Source: Microbacterium sp. SZ1 (GTDB lineage: Bacteria; Actinomycetota; Actinomycetes; Actinomycetales; Microbacteriaceae). From it: a DNA stretch of 64,000 nucleotides. The DNA is taken from assembly GCF_002362255.1 (NCBI RefSeq), contig NZ_LPVV01000002.1, positions 62,001 through 126,000 on the forward strand. Direction: 5' to 3'. The notes beneath the pieces are model-generated. The model did no database searches. It was not told the origin of the DNA and saw nothing but the letters and a program-made list of their open reading frames with translations. Positions 42,152-51,213 of this stretch are shown in pieces (the first letter of the stretch is position 1; each line of letters begins with the position of its first letter). Position numbers and translations under genes: made by a program.

Positions 42152-42757
42152 ATGCGCATCGACGACTTCCCCGTTCCCGACACGGCCGCCGCGCGCGGCG
42201 CACTCGCCCTGGCGCGGGAGTACCACTCGCCCTCGATCCTGAACCACGTCACGCGCTCATGGCTGTGGGCCGAGGCGTTCGCGGCCATCGAGGGGTTCGA
42301 TGCCATCGATCACGAGCTGCTCTACGTCGCGGCGATGCTGCACGACATCGGCCTCACGCCCGAGTTCGACAACCACACCCTCGCGTACGAGCATGCGGGC
42401 GGGCACGTCGGCGTCGCGCTGACGGCAGGAGCGGGATGGGATGCCGTGCGGCGCCGCCGCGTGCTCGACGTGATCATCGAGCACAACTGGCCGGTCGTGG
42501 ATCCGGCGCAGGATGCCGAGGGCTACCTGCTGGAGATCGCCACCGCGCTCGACATCTCGGGCGCGCGGCCGGATGGCCTGCCAGCCCAGTTCCTCCACGA
42601 GGTGCTCGCCGCCCATCCGCGTCTCGAGCTCGCGCACGAGTTCGGCGCCGCCGTGGTCGACCAGGCCGAGCGGAAGCCGTCGACCTCCGCCTGCCGCCTC
42701 GTCGACGGCGGCGTCGTGCGCAAGCTCCGCGACAATCCCCTCGAGAGCCTGACCTGA
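42152..42757 (+). CDS. HD-domain phosphohydrolase-like protein (cyanamide hydratase-like)
   Basis: 201 residues. HD metal-binding pattern: NHVTRSWLWAEAFAAIEG (first His), LLYVAAMLHDIGLTPEFD (HD pair), YEHAGGHVGVAL, and a later IIEHNW/ALDISG giving the last Asp. The order resembles the cyanamide hydratase (Ddi2)-like branch. It may hydrate a cyanamide or nitrile-type compound, or cleave a phosphate ester; neither can be proved. A GAGACT box six bases before the ATG suggests a leaderless start. Stands alone between the monooxygenase and the ABC operon. Confidence 0.8.
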   Translation: MRIDDFPVPDTAAARGALALAREYHSPSILNHVTRSWLWAEAFAAIEGFDAIDHELLYVAAMLHDIGLTPEFDNHTLAYEHAGGHVGVALTAGAGWDAVRRRRVLDVIIEHNWPVVDPAQDAEGYLLEIATALDISGARPDGLPAQFLHEVLAAHPRLELAHEFGAAVVDQAERKPSTSACRLVDGGVVRKLRDNPLESLT

Positions 42758-42832
42758 CACGGGCGGTTCGGGAAAACCCCAGGTCGCGGGTACAGGTTAA
42801 GCAATCCGTTATGTCGCGCTGAGAAGTCGAAC

Positions 42833-42861
42833 TTTCCACTTATCTGCGTGGTGGACATAAT
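42833..42861 (+). promoter_or_regulatory. Promoter of the ABC importer operon
   Basis: TTTCCA (42833-42838) and CATAAT (42856-42861) are separated by 17 bases, a good vegetative promoter. A half-palindrome CCAC-N8-GTGG lies in the spacer and may bind the LysR regulator encoded at the operon's end. The transcript has a leader of about 125 bases with a small stem (GGAGC/GCTCC around 42912-42934). Confidence 0.55.
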
Positions 42862-42991
42862 CGATCTCGAAGGGTTCAGCCACACCCGAGATCCCCTCAC
42901 CCGACGAGCAACGGAGCCGTCGATGACGACGCTCCGTGTTTCGTGACACCTCGAGCGATGGCGCCTCGGCGCGCCATGGAAGGACTTCGTC

Positions 42992-44572
42992 ATGCCTGCT
43001 TCACAGCATCTCCGCCGTCACGGGAGCACTCCGGCCCGCTGGATCGGCGCCGTCGCCTTCGGCGCGGCATCCGTCCTCGTCCTCGCCGGCTGCGGCGGGT
43101 CGGGCGACTCCGGTGACTCGGGCGGCGAGGGCGGATCGCAGACCCTCGTGTTCGGTCTCTCCGCCGAGCCGGCCACCCCCATCACCGGCATGCAGCAGGG
43201 CGGTGCCGTGAACCAGCTGCTCACCATGGTGCATCGCGGACTCATGACGTACGACGAGAAGGGCGCCGTGGTGCCCGGTGTCGCCGAATCGGTCGACACG
43301 AGCGACCCCACGAAGTACGTGTTCACGCTGCGTCCCGACCTGACGTTCCACGACGACACCCCGCTCACGGCCGACAACGTGAAGAACTCCCTCGACTACT
43401 ACCGCGACCCCGCGAACGGCTCGCAGCTCGCCGCCGGTCTCAAGGACATCACCGATATCACCGCCGACGGCGACACCGTCACCATCACGCTCGCGCAGCC
43501 GAACACCGCGTTCCTGCAGTACCTGGCCCTGCCGTTCGCCGCGATCGTGCCCGACTCGTCGCTCAACGCCGACACGGCGAACTGGGTCGGCGCCGGCCCC
43601 TTCGAGATGACGAACCTCGACCAGGGCATCGGCCTCACGGTCGAGAAGAACGAGGACTACTACGACGCTGACGAGGTGTCGCTCGACAGCATCGAGGTGA
43701 AGTTCTACCCCGACGGCGAGGCCCGCACGAACGCGCTGCTGAGCGGCGACGTCGACATGATCGAGTACGTGCCGTGGGAGAACTTCCAGCGGGTGTCGGA
43801 TGCCGGGCTCACGGTCGACGCGCAGCAGGGCCCGTTCCAGTACGTCCAGTTCAACGTCACCGACGGCCCGTTCGCCGACCCGAAGGTGCGCCAGGCGGTC
43901 GCCTATGCGCTGAACCGCGAGAACGCGGTGACCGCGGCGTTCCAGAGCAACGGCGCCCCGCTCGACGGCATCGTGATCCCGGAGGACGACCCCGCATACG
44001 ACCCGAAGGCGGCCGAGCTGTGGAGCTACGACCCCGAGAAGGCCAAGGAGCTGCTGGCGGATGCCGGGTACCCCGACGGCTTCTCCGCGACGCTTCTCTC
44101 GACCTCGCAGTACACCTTCCTGCAGGACAACGCGCTGTCGGTGCAGGAGGACCTGCGCGCCGTCGGCATCGACGTCACGCTCGACGCTCCTGACTGGTCG
44201 ACGCGGGTCAGCAAGGGCAACGCGGGCGAGTACGACCTCGCCGTCTCCGGCGACGCCGGCGTCATCACCGACCCGTCGTACCTTCTGAACTGGGTCGTCG
44301 ACAGCCGCAACTTCAACGTCGGCTGGGGCTACTCGAACGAGACGCTGCGCGGCCTGATCGAAGACGGCCTTCGCGCCGCCGACGACGACGCGGCGAAGAA
44401 GGAGATCTACGCGCAGATCGCCGACATCTGGGCGGAGGACGTACCCTTCGCGTCGATCAACACCCGCGAGCAGGCGTACGCCTACAACGACAAGGTGAAG
44501 GGCTTCGAGACGCTGCCCGGATTCCTCGTCTTCTACAGCTCCCTCAACCTGGCTCACGCCTCCGTGGAGTGA
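42992..44572 (+). CDS. ABC transporter substrate-binding lipoprotein (family 5, oligopeptide/nickel type)
   Basis: 526 residues. Signal peptide with lipobox VLAGC, a Gly/Ser/Asp tether, then the family-5 binding protein: AVNQLLTMVHRGLMTYDEKGAVVPGVAESV, YVFTLRPDLTFHDDTPLTADNVKNSLDYY, and VRQAVAYALNRENAV. Anchored outside the membrane, it delivers ligand to the DppBC-type channel genes following at once. TGGAAGGACTTCGTC precedes the ATG. Ligand unknown; the operon context with an amidase and aldolase suggests a small organic nitrogen compound rather than peptides. Confidence 0.92.
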   Translation: MPASQHLRRHGSTPARWIGAVAFGAASVLVLAGCGGSGDSGDSGGEGGSQTLVFGLSAEPATPITGMQQGGAVNQLLTMVHRGLMTYDEKGAVVPGVAESVDTSDPTKYVFTLRPDLTFHDDTPLTADNVKNSLDYYRDPANGSQLAAGLKDITDITADGDTVTITLAQPNTAFLQYLALPFAAIVPDSSLNADTANWVGAGPFEMTNLDQGIGLTVEKNEDYYDADEVSLDSIEVKFYPDGEARTNALLSGDVDMIEYVPWENFQRVSDAGLTVDAQQGPFQYVQFNVTDGPFADPKVRQAVAYALNRENAVTAAFQSNGAPLDGIVIPEDDPAYDPKAAELWSYDPEKAKELLADAGYPDGFSATLLSTSQYTFLQDNALSVQEDLRAVGIDVTLDAPDWSTRVSKGNAGEYDLAVSGDAGVITDPSYLLNWVVDSRNFNVGWGYSNETLRGLIEDGLRAADDDAAKKEIYAQIADIWAEDVPFASINTREQAYAYNDKVKGFETLPGFLVFYSSLNLAHASVE

Positions 44573-44579
44573 CCAGACC

Positions 44580-45533
44580 GTGATCCTCTTCATCGCGAAG
44601 CGGCTGGCGATGGGGGTGGGACTGGTCCTACTGGTCCTCACCCTCATCTTCTCCGCACTGCAACTCGTTCCGGGCGACCCCGCTGTGCTGCTGCTCAGCA
44701 CCGGTGACGGCGGGGCGCCCAGCCCGGAGGCCGTCGCGGCGCTCCGTGAGCAGCTGGGCCTCGACCAGCCGCTGCTCGCGCAGTACTTCTCATTCCTCGG
44801 CGGTGTCTTCACCGGCGACCTCGGCGAGTCGTTCCGCACCTCGCAGCCCGTACTCGAGGCCATCGGCGCCCGCCTCCCTCGCACCCTCCTGCTCGTCGCC
44901 TACGCCACGATCCTGTCGATCGTGATCGGAGTCGCCATGGGCGCCCTGGCCGCCCGCCGCGGTGGCTGGGTGGACACTCTCGTCACTGCGCTCAGCTCCA
45001 TCGGCGTGGCCCTTCCGGTGTTCGTGTTCGGAGCCGTGCTGATCCTCGTGTTCTCGATCACCCTCGGCCTCTTCCCGGCAGGCGGATACGTGGATCCCTC
45101 GAAGGACTTCCTCGGCGCGATCAAGAGCCTCACCCTTCCCGCGATCTCGCTCGCGGTCGGGTTCGCGGCGCAGATCGCCCGCATGACGAGGTCGGCCGTG
45201 CTCGAGGTGCAGACCCAGGACTGGGTGCGCACCGCGAAGTCGATCGGTCTCGCCCCGATGACGGTGTTCCGCCGGCACGTGCTGCGCAACTCTCTGACCC
45301 CGGTCGTCACGGTCGTGGGCATCGGGTTCGGCACGCTGCTCGGATCGACCGTGCTCGTGGAGCGGGTGTTCAACTATCCGGGCCTGTCGAGCCTGCTCGT
45401 CGACGGCGTCACGACCCGCGACTACCCGGTCGTGCAGGGCGTCGTGATCGTGATCGCCATGCTCTTCATCGCGATCAACATCGTCGTCGACATCACCTAC
45501 GGAATCCTCGACCCCCGAGTGAGGCGAGCATGA
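44580..45533 (+). CDS. ABC transporter permease (DppB/OppB type)
   Basis: 317 residues, six helices. LQLVPGDPAVLLL with REQLGLDQPLLAQYFSFLGGVFTGDLGESFRTSQPV is the canonical N-terminal block of DppB-type proteins. The EAA loop is QDWVRTAKSIGLAPMTVFRRHVLRNSLTPVV. Starts at GTG 44580, seven bases after the binding-protein stop. Its end overlaps the next gene (ATGA). Confidence 0.93.
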   Translation: MILFIAKRLAMGVGLVLLVLTLIFSALQLVPGDPAVLLLSTGDGGAPSPEAVAALREQLGLDQPLLAQYFSFLGGVFTGDLGESFRTSQPVLEAIGARLPRTLLLVAYATILSIVIGVAMGALAARRGGWVDTLVTALSSIGVALPVFVFGAVLILVFSITLGLFPAGGYVDPSKDFLGAIKSLTLPAISLAVGFAAQIARMTRSAVLEVQTQDWVRTAKSIGLAPMTVFRRHVLRNSLTPVVTVVGIGFGTLLGSTVLVERVFNYPGLSSLLVDGVTTRDYPVVQGVVIVIAMLFIAINIVVDITYGILDPRVRRA

Positions 45534-46375
45534 AACTCAGCCCCCGCCTCCGTCAGGCGATCACCCCGCTCCGCGCCGTCATGGTGGTGTACCTCGTCGT
45601 CATCCTCGTGCTCATGGCCTTCGCGCCGCTGCTCGCCCCGTACGACCCGATCGCGCAGAACGTCGCTATCCGCCTGCAGCCGATGTTCAGCCCAGGGCAC
45701 CTGCTCGGCACCGACGAACTCGGCCGCGACATCCTGTCCCGCATCATGTTCGGCGCGCAGGTCGAGCTGTTCATCGCGCTCGGCGCCACGGTGCTGGCCA
45801 CCGTGCTCGGCACGCTGCTCGGGCTTCTCGGCGCCTACTTCAACGGCATCACCGAGGTGGTCACGATGCGACTCATCGTGGACGTCATCCTCGCGTTCCC
45901 GCCCATCGTGCTGGCGCTGCTCGCGGTGACGCTGTACGGACCGGGGCCGGTGACGCTCATCATCGCGATCGGCGTGCTGTTCGCCCCGATCTTCGCCCGG
46001 ATCACCTACGGCCAGGTGCTCTCCGCGAAGCGCGAGGAGTACGTCGACGCGGCACGCACGTTCGGGGCGCCGACCGTCGTCATCCTGTTCCGCACCGTTC
46101 TCGCGAACGTCTCGGCGCCGATCATCGTGCAGTTCTCACTGACGATGGCCGCCGCGATCCTCATGGAGTCCGGTCTCAGCTACCTCGGACTCGGCGTCGT
46201 GCCGCCGACCCCGTCCTGGGGTTCGATGGTCGCCCAGGGCCAGCGGTACCTGACGACCGATCCGCACGTGCTGCTCGTGCCCGGCGCGGTCATCGTGCTC
46301 ACGATCCTCGCGTTCGGCATCCTCGGCGACGCCCTCCGCGACCTCCTCGACCCGAAAGCGAAGAAGCGCTCATGA
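45530..46375 (+). CDS. ABC transporter permease (DppC/OppC type)
   Basis: 281 residues. LLAPYDPIAQNV, HLLGTDELGRDILSRIMFGAQVELFIAL and the EAA loop EYVDAARTFGAPTVVILFRTVLANVSAPIIV match DppC subunits. SGLSYLGLGVVPPTPSWGSMVAQG is the family C-terminal signature. Partner of the preceding permease; translationally coupled on both sides by ATGA overlaps. Confidence 0.93.
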   Translation: MKLSPRLRQAITPLRAVMVVYLVVILVLMAFAPLLAPYDPIAQNVAIRLQPMFSPGHLLGTDELGRDILSRIMFGAQVELFIALGATVLATVLGTLLGLLGAYFNGITEVVTMRLIVDVILAFPPIVLALLAVTLYGPGPVTLIIAIGVLFAPIFARITYGQVLSAKREEYVDAARTFGAPTVVILFRTVLANVSAPIIVQFSLTMAAAILMESGLSYLGLGVVPPTPSWGSMVAQGQRYLTTDPHVLLVPGAVIVLTILAFGILGDALRDLLDPKAKKRS

Positions 46376-48057
46376 ACGAACCGCTGCTGCAGGTCGACGG
46401 CCTGTCCGTCGAGTTCGCCACCCCGGATGGCTGGCGTCAGGTCACCTACGACGTGTCGTTCAGCGTCGACCGTCGCAAGACGCTCGCGCTCGTAGGCGAG
46501 TCGGGCTCCGGCAAGTCGGTCACGGCGATGTCGATCCTCGACCTGCTCCCGCCCAACGCCCGGCGCCGAGGACGCATCCTGTTCGACGGCACCGACCTCG
46601 TGCCGCTGCGCGACAAGGGGTTGCGGCCGCTGAGAGGGTCGCGCATCGCGACGATCTTCCAGGAGCCGATGACGGCGCTGAACCCCGTCTACACGATCGG
46701 TCACCAGCTGATCGAGGCCCTCACCAGCCACCACGACCTCGACCACAGGGTGGCGCGCGAGCGCGCGGTGCAGCTCCTGCGCGACGTGCACATGCCCGCG
46801 CCCGAGGAGAAGGTCGACCACTACCCGCACCAGCTCTCGGGCGGTCAACGACAGCGCGCGATGATCGCGATGGCGATCTCGTCGGAGCCCGACCTGCTGA
46901 TCGCCGACGAGCCGACCACCGCGCTCGACGTGACCGTGCAGGCCGAGATCCTCGACCTCATCGCCGAGATCCAGGAGCGCATGGGCATGGCGGTGCTCAT
47001 CATCACGCACGACATGGGCGTCGTCGCCGACGTGGCGGACGAGGTCGTCGTCATGAAGGACGGTCGGGTCGTGGAGGAGGCGCCGTCAGCGCAGCTCTTC
47101 GCGACCCCGCAGGAGCCGTACACGCAGGCGCTGCTCGCCGCGGTCCCGCACCTGGGCAAGGCCGACGACTTCCTCTCGGCCGCCCGCAACAAGCTGCGCA
47201 TCGACGGCGTGACGGCGACGACGCCGCTGCCCGAGACGGTGCTGCGACTGCAGGATGCCGTGATCCGCTACCCCGGACGCTGGCGGCGCCCCGGCTTCCA
47301 GGCCATCAACGGCATCGACCTCGAGGTGCAGCGCGGCGAGATCGTCGGCCTCGTCGGCGAATCCGGATCGGGGAAATCGACGATCGGCAAGGCCGCGATC
47401 GGGCTGCTCCCGGTGACCGAGGGCACCCTTGAGGTGCGCGGCGAACGCATCACCGGGCGCCCGGGGCGTGCCCTGCGCCAGCTGCGACGGCACGTGACGA
47501 TGGTCTTCCAGGACCCGGCATCCTCCCTCAATCCTCGCCGCACGATCGGGCAGGCCATCTCCGATCCGCTGCTGTGGCAGGGGCTCGTGCGCGACCCGCG
47601 CGCACGACGGGCACGGGCGAAGGAACTGCTGGAGCGCGTGCAGCTGAACCCCGACTGGTCGGACCGCTACCCGCACGAGCTCTCGGGCGGGCAGCGACAG
47701 CGCATCGGGATCGCGCGTGCGATCGCGACGGATCCGGTGCTCATGATCGCCGACGAGCCGACCTCCGCCCTCGACGTGTCGGTGCAGGCGCAGGTGCTCG
47801 ATCTGTTCCTCGCCCTGCAGCGCGAGCTCGGCTTCTCGTGCCTGTTCATCAGCCATGACCTGTCGGTGGTCGAGACCCTCTCGAATCGCGTGGTCGTGCT
47901 GCGGCACGGCGACGTCGTCGAGGAGGGACCGACCGAAGAGGTGCTGCACCACCCGCGCGACGAGTACACGAAACGCCTGATCGCCGCGGCCCCGGTGCCC
48001 GACCCCGAGGTCCAGCGGGTGCGGCGCGCAGAGCGCCTCGCGCTGAGGAGGGCGTAG
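46372..48057 (+). CDS. ABC transporter ATPase, two fused domains (DppD-DppF type)
   Basis: 561 residues containing two complete ATPase domains. The first has Walker A GESGSGKSV, signature LSGGQRQRAM and Walker B LLIADEPTTALD. The second has GESGSGKSTIG, LSGGQRQRIGIARA and LMIADEPTSALD. Domain fusion replaces separate DppD and DppF proteins and is a common variant. It energises the import system of the two preceding permeases. Followed three bases later by the LysR gene. Confidence 0.94.
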   Translation: MNEPLLQVDGLSVEFATPDGWRQVTYDVSFSVDRRKTLALVGESGSGKSVTAMSILDLLPPNARRRGRILFDGTDLVPLRDKGLRPLRGSRIATIFQEPMTALNPVYTIGHQLIEALTSHHDLDHRVARERAVQLLRDVHMPAPEEKVDHYPHQLSGGQRQRAMIAMAISSEPDLLIADEPTTALDVTVQAEILDLIAEIQERMGMAVLIITHDMGVVADVADEVVVMKDGRVVEEAPSAQLFATPQEPYTQALLAAVPHLGKADDFLSAARNKLRIDGVTATTPLPETVLRLQDAVIRYPGRWRRPGFQAINGIDLEVQRGEIVGLVGESGSGKSTIGKAAIGLLPVTEGTLEVRGERITGRPGRALRQLRRHVTMVFQDPASSLNPRRTIGQAISDPLLWQGLVRDPRARRARAKELLERVQLNPDWSDRYPHELSGGQRQRIGIARAIATDPVLMIADEPTSALDVSVQAQVLDLFLALQRELGFSCLFISHDLSVVETLSNRVVVLRHGDVVEEGPTEEVLHHPRDEYTKRLIAAAPVPDPEVQRVRRAERLALRRA

Positions 48058-48060
48058 CAG

Positions 48061-48978
48061 ATGGAGACACGACGACTCGAGCTGTTCGTGACGCTGGTGG
48101 ATGCCGGCGGCTTCAAGCAGGCGGCCGACAGCCTCTTCATCACGGCACCGGCGCTGTCGCAGCAGATCTCGCGGCTGGAGAAGGACGTGGGCGTCGCGCT
48201 GATCGACCGCACCACACGCCCGATCACCCCCACCGAAGCCGGCCGCGAGTTCTACTACCGCTGCCGTCGCGTGCTGGAGGCCATGCAGCACATCACGCAG
48301 CTGCTCGACGACCAGCGCAGCCACGAGTTCGGGCGCGTGCGCGTCGGCATCGTGCCGGCGATGATGTTCAGCACCCCCGCTGGCGCCGTGCGCAGCTTCA
48401 TCCGCACGCACCCCACCGCGACGGTGCAGGTGCGCAGCATCCCGACCTCGCTTCTCGTCGATGAGCTGGAACAGGGGTCGATCGACGTCGCCATCCTGCT
48501 CACCGAGCCGGACATCAAGGACCTCTCCTCGACCGCGCTGTTCGCCGAGGAGTACCTCGTGGCGCTCCCCGACGATCACCCCCTCGCGGGGGTGGACGAG
48601 GTCGACTTCGCGATGCTGCGCAACGAGCGCATCCTGCAGGGACCGCGCACCGCGAACCCGACCGGTTACGACGCGGTCGTCACTGCCTGCATGCGCGCCG
48701 GGTTCTCACCGCGCTCGCTCGAGGTCATGGGCTCGTACCTCGACCAGGCGGCGATGGTGTCTGCCGGGATGGGCGTCTGCTTCATCCCGAAGTCGCTGTC
48801 GGACATTCCGCAGCACAACGTCGTGTACCGCACGCTCGTGAACCCCTCGGTGGGGCTCACGACCTCCATCTCCTGGTTCGATCGCCGCCTCGACGCGGTC
48901 GGCCGGGCGTTCGTGCAGCACTGCATCACCGAGCTCTCCGTCCCGGAGAGCCTCACCACGGAAGAAGGTTCATCATGA
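48061..48978 (+). CDS. LysR-family regulator of the import/catabolic operon
   Basis: 305 residues. HTH METRRLELFVTLVDAGGFKQAADSLFITAPALSQQISRLEKDVGVALIDRTTRPITPTEAG is standard LysR, followed by a periplasmic-binding-like effector domain. Its position inside the operon, between transporter and enzymes and in the same direction, is unusual because LysR genes are normally divergent from their targets. Its stop overlaps the amidase ATG (ATGA). It probably senses the substrate or a breakdown product. Confidence 0.92.
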   Translation: METRRLELFVTLVDAGGFKQAADSLFITAPALSQQISRLEKDVGVALIDRTTRPITPTEAGREFYYRCRRVLEAMQHITQLLDDQRSHEFGRVRVGIVPAMMFSTPAGAVRSFIRTHPTATVQVRSIPTSLLVDELEQGSIDVAILLTEPDIKDLSSTALFAEEYLVALPDDHPLAGVDEVDFAMLRNERILQGPRTANPTGYDAVVTACMRAGFSPRSLEVMGSYLDQAAMVSAGMGVCFIPKSLSDIPQHNVVYRTLVNPSVGLTTSISWFDRRLDAVGRAFVQHCITELSVPESLTTEEGSS

Positions 48979-49772
48979 AGTTCGCGATCGGCCAGATGGT
49001 CTCGGGCGACGACAAGGCCGCGAACCTCGCGGAGATCTCGCGGCTCACGGAGGAGGCGGCGGCGGCCGGAGCGCGCCTCGTCGTCTTCCCCGAGTTCGCG
49101 ATGTTCGACGTCCCGACGCTCGACGAGGAGTTCGTGAAGCAGGGCGAGCCGCTCGACGGTCCGTTCGTGACCGGGCTCGCCGAGCTGTCGCGCCGGACCG
49201 GGGTCTCGATCGTCGCCGGCATGCTCGAGTCGATCGACGGCGAGCCGCGCGGCTACAACACGCTCGTGCTCGTGACACCCGCTGAGGGCCTCTCGAGGGT
49301 GTATCACAAGCTGCACCTGTACGACGCGTTCGGGTTCCTGGAGTCCGACCACATCCGCCCCGGCGACATCGCCGGGCCCGTGACGTTCACGGTCGACGAC
49401 GTCACCGTCGGGATGCTGACGTGCTACGACCTGCGCTTCCCCGAGGTCGCGCGCGAGCACGCCGACGCCGGCGTCGACCTGCTGCTCTATCCCGCCGCCT
49501 GGATGCCCGGCGCCCGCAAGGAAGACCACTGGAACACCCTCGCCCGCGCCCGCGCTATCGAGAACACCCTCTACGTCGCCGCCGTCTCGCAGGGACCGGG
49601 GGTGGGCACCGGCGGCAGCATCATCGTCGACCCGATGGGCATCACTCTCGGTGAGATCGGCGAGTCGACCGGCATCGCCGTCGCCGACGCCCGCCCCGAG
49701 CGCATCGCCCAGGTGCGGAGCGTCAACCCCTCGCTCGCCAACCGCCGCTTCACCGTCGTCGCGTCCGCCTGA
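48975..49772 (+). CDS. Carbon-nitrogen hydrolase (nitrilase-fold amidase)
   Basis: 265 residues. The Glu-Lys-Cys triad is visible: Glu in RLVVFPEFAMFDV, Lys in RVYHKLHLYDAFGF, and Cys in VGMLTCYDLRFPEVAREHADAG. Length and motifs fit amidases of the omega-amidase/carbamoylputrescine-type clade rather than true nitrilases. It hydrolyses a C-N bond of the imported compound, releasing ammonia and a carboxylate. Cytosolic. GAAGAAGGTTCATC precedes the ATG. Confidence 0.92.
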   Translation: MKFAIGQMVSGDDKAANLAEISRLTEEAAAAGARLVVFPEFAMFDVPTLDEEFVKQGEPLDGPFVTGLAELSRRTGVSIVAGMLESIDGEPRGYNTLVLVTPAEGLSRVYHKLHLYDAFGFLESDHIRPGDIAGPVTFTVDDVTVGMLTCYDLRFPEVAREHADAGVDLLLYPAAWMPGARKEDHWNTLARARAIENTLYVAAVSQGPGVGTGGSIIVDPMGITLGEIGESTGIAVADARPERIAQVRSVNPSLANRRFTVVASA

Positions 49773-49804
49773 CGCCCGCACCCCGGAACACCGAAAGGAA
49801 CATC

Positions 49805-50566
49805 ATGACTCACACACTCAAGCAGGGGGCCTGGCTCTCGGACGGCAGCAGCGCGATCGGCGAGATCGTCGCCGGGCTCGGCTACGACTTCGTCGTGCTC
49901 GACATCGAGCACGGCTCGTTCGACCTCGCGATCCTGGAGCGCTTCATCCCGCTGCTCAAGGGGCTCGGCCTCGAGGTGCTCTCGAAGGTGCTGGTGCCCG
50001 AGCGCGGCGCGATCCAGCAGGCACTCGACTTCGGCTCTGACGGCGTCATCATCCCGCACATCGAGGGGCTGGAGCACGCCAAGCGCATCACCGACTTCGC
50101 GAAGTTCCCGCCGCTCGGCTCGCGCAGCCTGGCGGGTGGCCGCACCATGGGCTACCGCGGCTACTCCGACGAGTGGATCGCCGCGCAGGACCGCGACATC
50201 AAGGTCTTCCCCATGGTGGAGGATCCGCGGGCTCTGCGCGACGTGGAGGGCATCGCCGCACTGCCCACGGTCGACGGCATCTTCATCGGCCCCGGCGACC
50301 TCGCAGCGATGAGCGGTCGCGGCGCGTACCGGCAGACCGAGGCCGACTTCGACGACTTCCGCAAGGTGATCGCGGCCGCCAGGGCGAACGACAAGCCATG
50401 GGTTCTGCCCGCCTGGACCACGGTCGAGAAGGAGTTCGCGATCGCCGAGAACGCCGACTATGTGCTGCTCACCATGCAGCACGCCGCGATCTCGGAGGGC
50501 TACGGCAACGCCCGCGCCCTGATGGACGGGCTCATCGCCGACGCATCCGTCTCCGTCGCCTCCTGA
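49805..50566 (+). CDS. HpcH/HpaI-family aldolase
   Basis: 253 residues. FVVLDIEHGSFDLAILERFI, VLSKVLVPERGAIQQALDFGSDGVIIPHIEG, GSRSLAGGRTMGYRGYSDEW, VFPMVEDPRALRDVEGIAALPTVDGIFIGPGDLAAMSG are the typical class II pyruvate aldolase blocks with the metal-binding Glu and Asp. It splits a 4-hydroxy-2-oxoacid to pyruvate and an aldehyde (or malonyl/citramalyl-type substrate). GAAAGGAACATC precedes the ATG. Last gene of the operon before a strong hairpin terminator. Confidence 0.9.
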   Translation: MTHTLKQGAWLSDGSSAIGEIVAGLGYDFVVLDIEHGSFDLAILERFIPLLKGLGLEVLSKVLVPERGAIQQALDFGSDGVIIPHIEGLEHAKRITDFAKFPPLGSRSLAGGRTMGYRGYSDEWIAAQDRDIKVFPMVEDPRALRDVEGIAALPTVDGIFIGPGDLAAMSGRGAYRQTEADFDDFRKVIAAARANDKPWVLPAWTTVEKEFAIAENADYVLLTMQHAAISEGYGNARALMDGLIADASVSVAS

Positions 50567-50619
50567 TCGGCCGCCCCCGCCGCATCCGCCCACGGCATCC
50601 CTCGCGGTGACCGTCGAAA

Positions 50620-50665
50620 GATCGAAAACGCTTCCGAACCGCTCGCTTCGGAGGCGTTTTCGATC
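50620..50665. terminator. 19-bp hairpin terminator
   Basis: Left arm GATCGAAAACGCTTCCGAA (50620-50638) pairs with 50647-50665 with a single G-U mismatch around an 8-base loop. It lies 54 bases after the aldolase stop and before the AhpD-like gene. Confidence 0.85.
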
Positions 50666-50745
50666 TCCCCTGCCCTCACACTTCCACCCCCTGCGTCGTC
50701 ATAGGGGGTAGTGGCGCATCCGGCGCCCGAGAACAAGGAGACGAC

Positions 50746-51195
50746 GTGTCGCACGTGAACATCGGCAAGATCTACTCGGCCCCCTATAAGGCGATGCTCG
50801 AGTTCAACGACCAGGCGGTGGCCGCGGGGGTGGATGCCGGACTCTCACCGCTGCTCGTCGAGCTCGTCAAGGTGCGGGCGTCGCAGCTCAACGGCTGCGC
50901 CTTCTGCCTGCGGATGCACAGCGCCGACGCCGTGAAGGCCGGGGAGACCGCCGACCGGCTCGCCGTGCTCGCCGGGTGGTGGGAGTCGCAGTACTTCACT
51001 GCCGAGGAGCAGGCGGCGCTGCAGATCGTCGAGCGGGTGACGATGATCGGCGATCACGGCCGGCTCGCCGACCGCGGCGTCGAGGTCGAGGGCGTGCTCA
51101 CCGAGAAGCAGATCGCCGCCGTGACGTGGCTCGCGGTGGTCATCAACAGCTGGAACCGCATCGCGATCAGCAGCCACTACCCGGTGCATCCCTGA
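50746..51195 (+). CDS. AhpD/carboxymuconolactone-decarboxylase-like protein
   Basis: 149 residues. The motif LNGCAFCLRMHSADAVKAGE holds the CxxC-xxx-H redox site of the AhpD-like family, within helices LVELVKVRASQ and TAEEQAALQIVERVT. Such proteins reduce peroxides through a dithiol or act as decarboxylases on aromatic lactones; the CxxC favours the redox role. GTG 50746 is preceded by AAGGAGACGAC. It follows the strong terminator, so it is a separate transcription unit, although a role in the neighbouring catabolism is possible. Confidence 0.88.
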   Translation: MSHVNIGKIYSAPYKAMLEFNDQAVAAGVDAGLSPLLVELVKVRASQLNGCAFCLRMHSADAVKAGETADRLAVLAGWWESQYFTAEEQAALQIVERVTMIGDHGRLADRGVEVEGVLTEKQIAAVTWLAVVINSWNRIAISSHYPVHP

Positions 51196-51213
51196 CCCGC
51201 GGGCAGGCGGGCG

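Noticed and set aside
42811..42822. Tiny ORF (ATG TCG CGC TGA) before the ABC operon as a leader peptide
   Set aside because: It lies upstream of the best promoter (TTTCCA-N17-CATAAT), so it would not be in the transcript, and it has no cysteine- or amino-acid-rich run.
42862..42991. Riboswitch in the ABC operon leader
   Set aside because: There is one short stem (GGAGC/GCTCC) but no conserved core of any riboswitch class that I can recognise.
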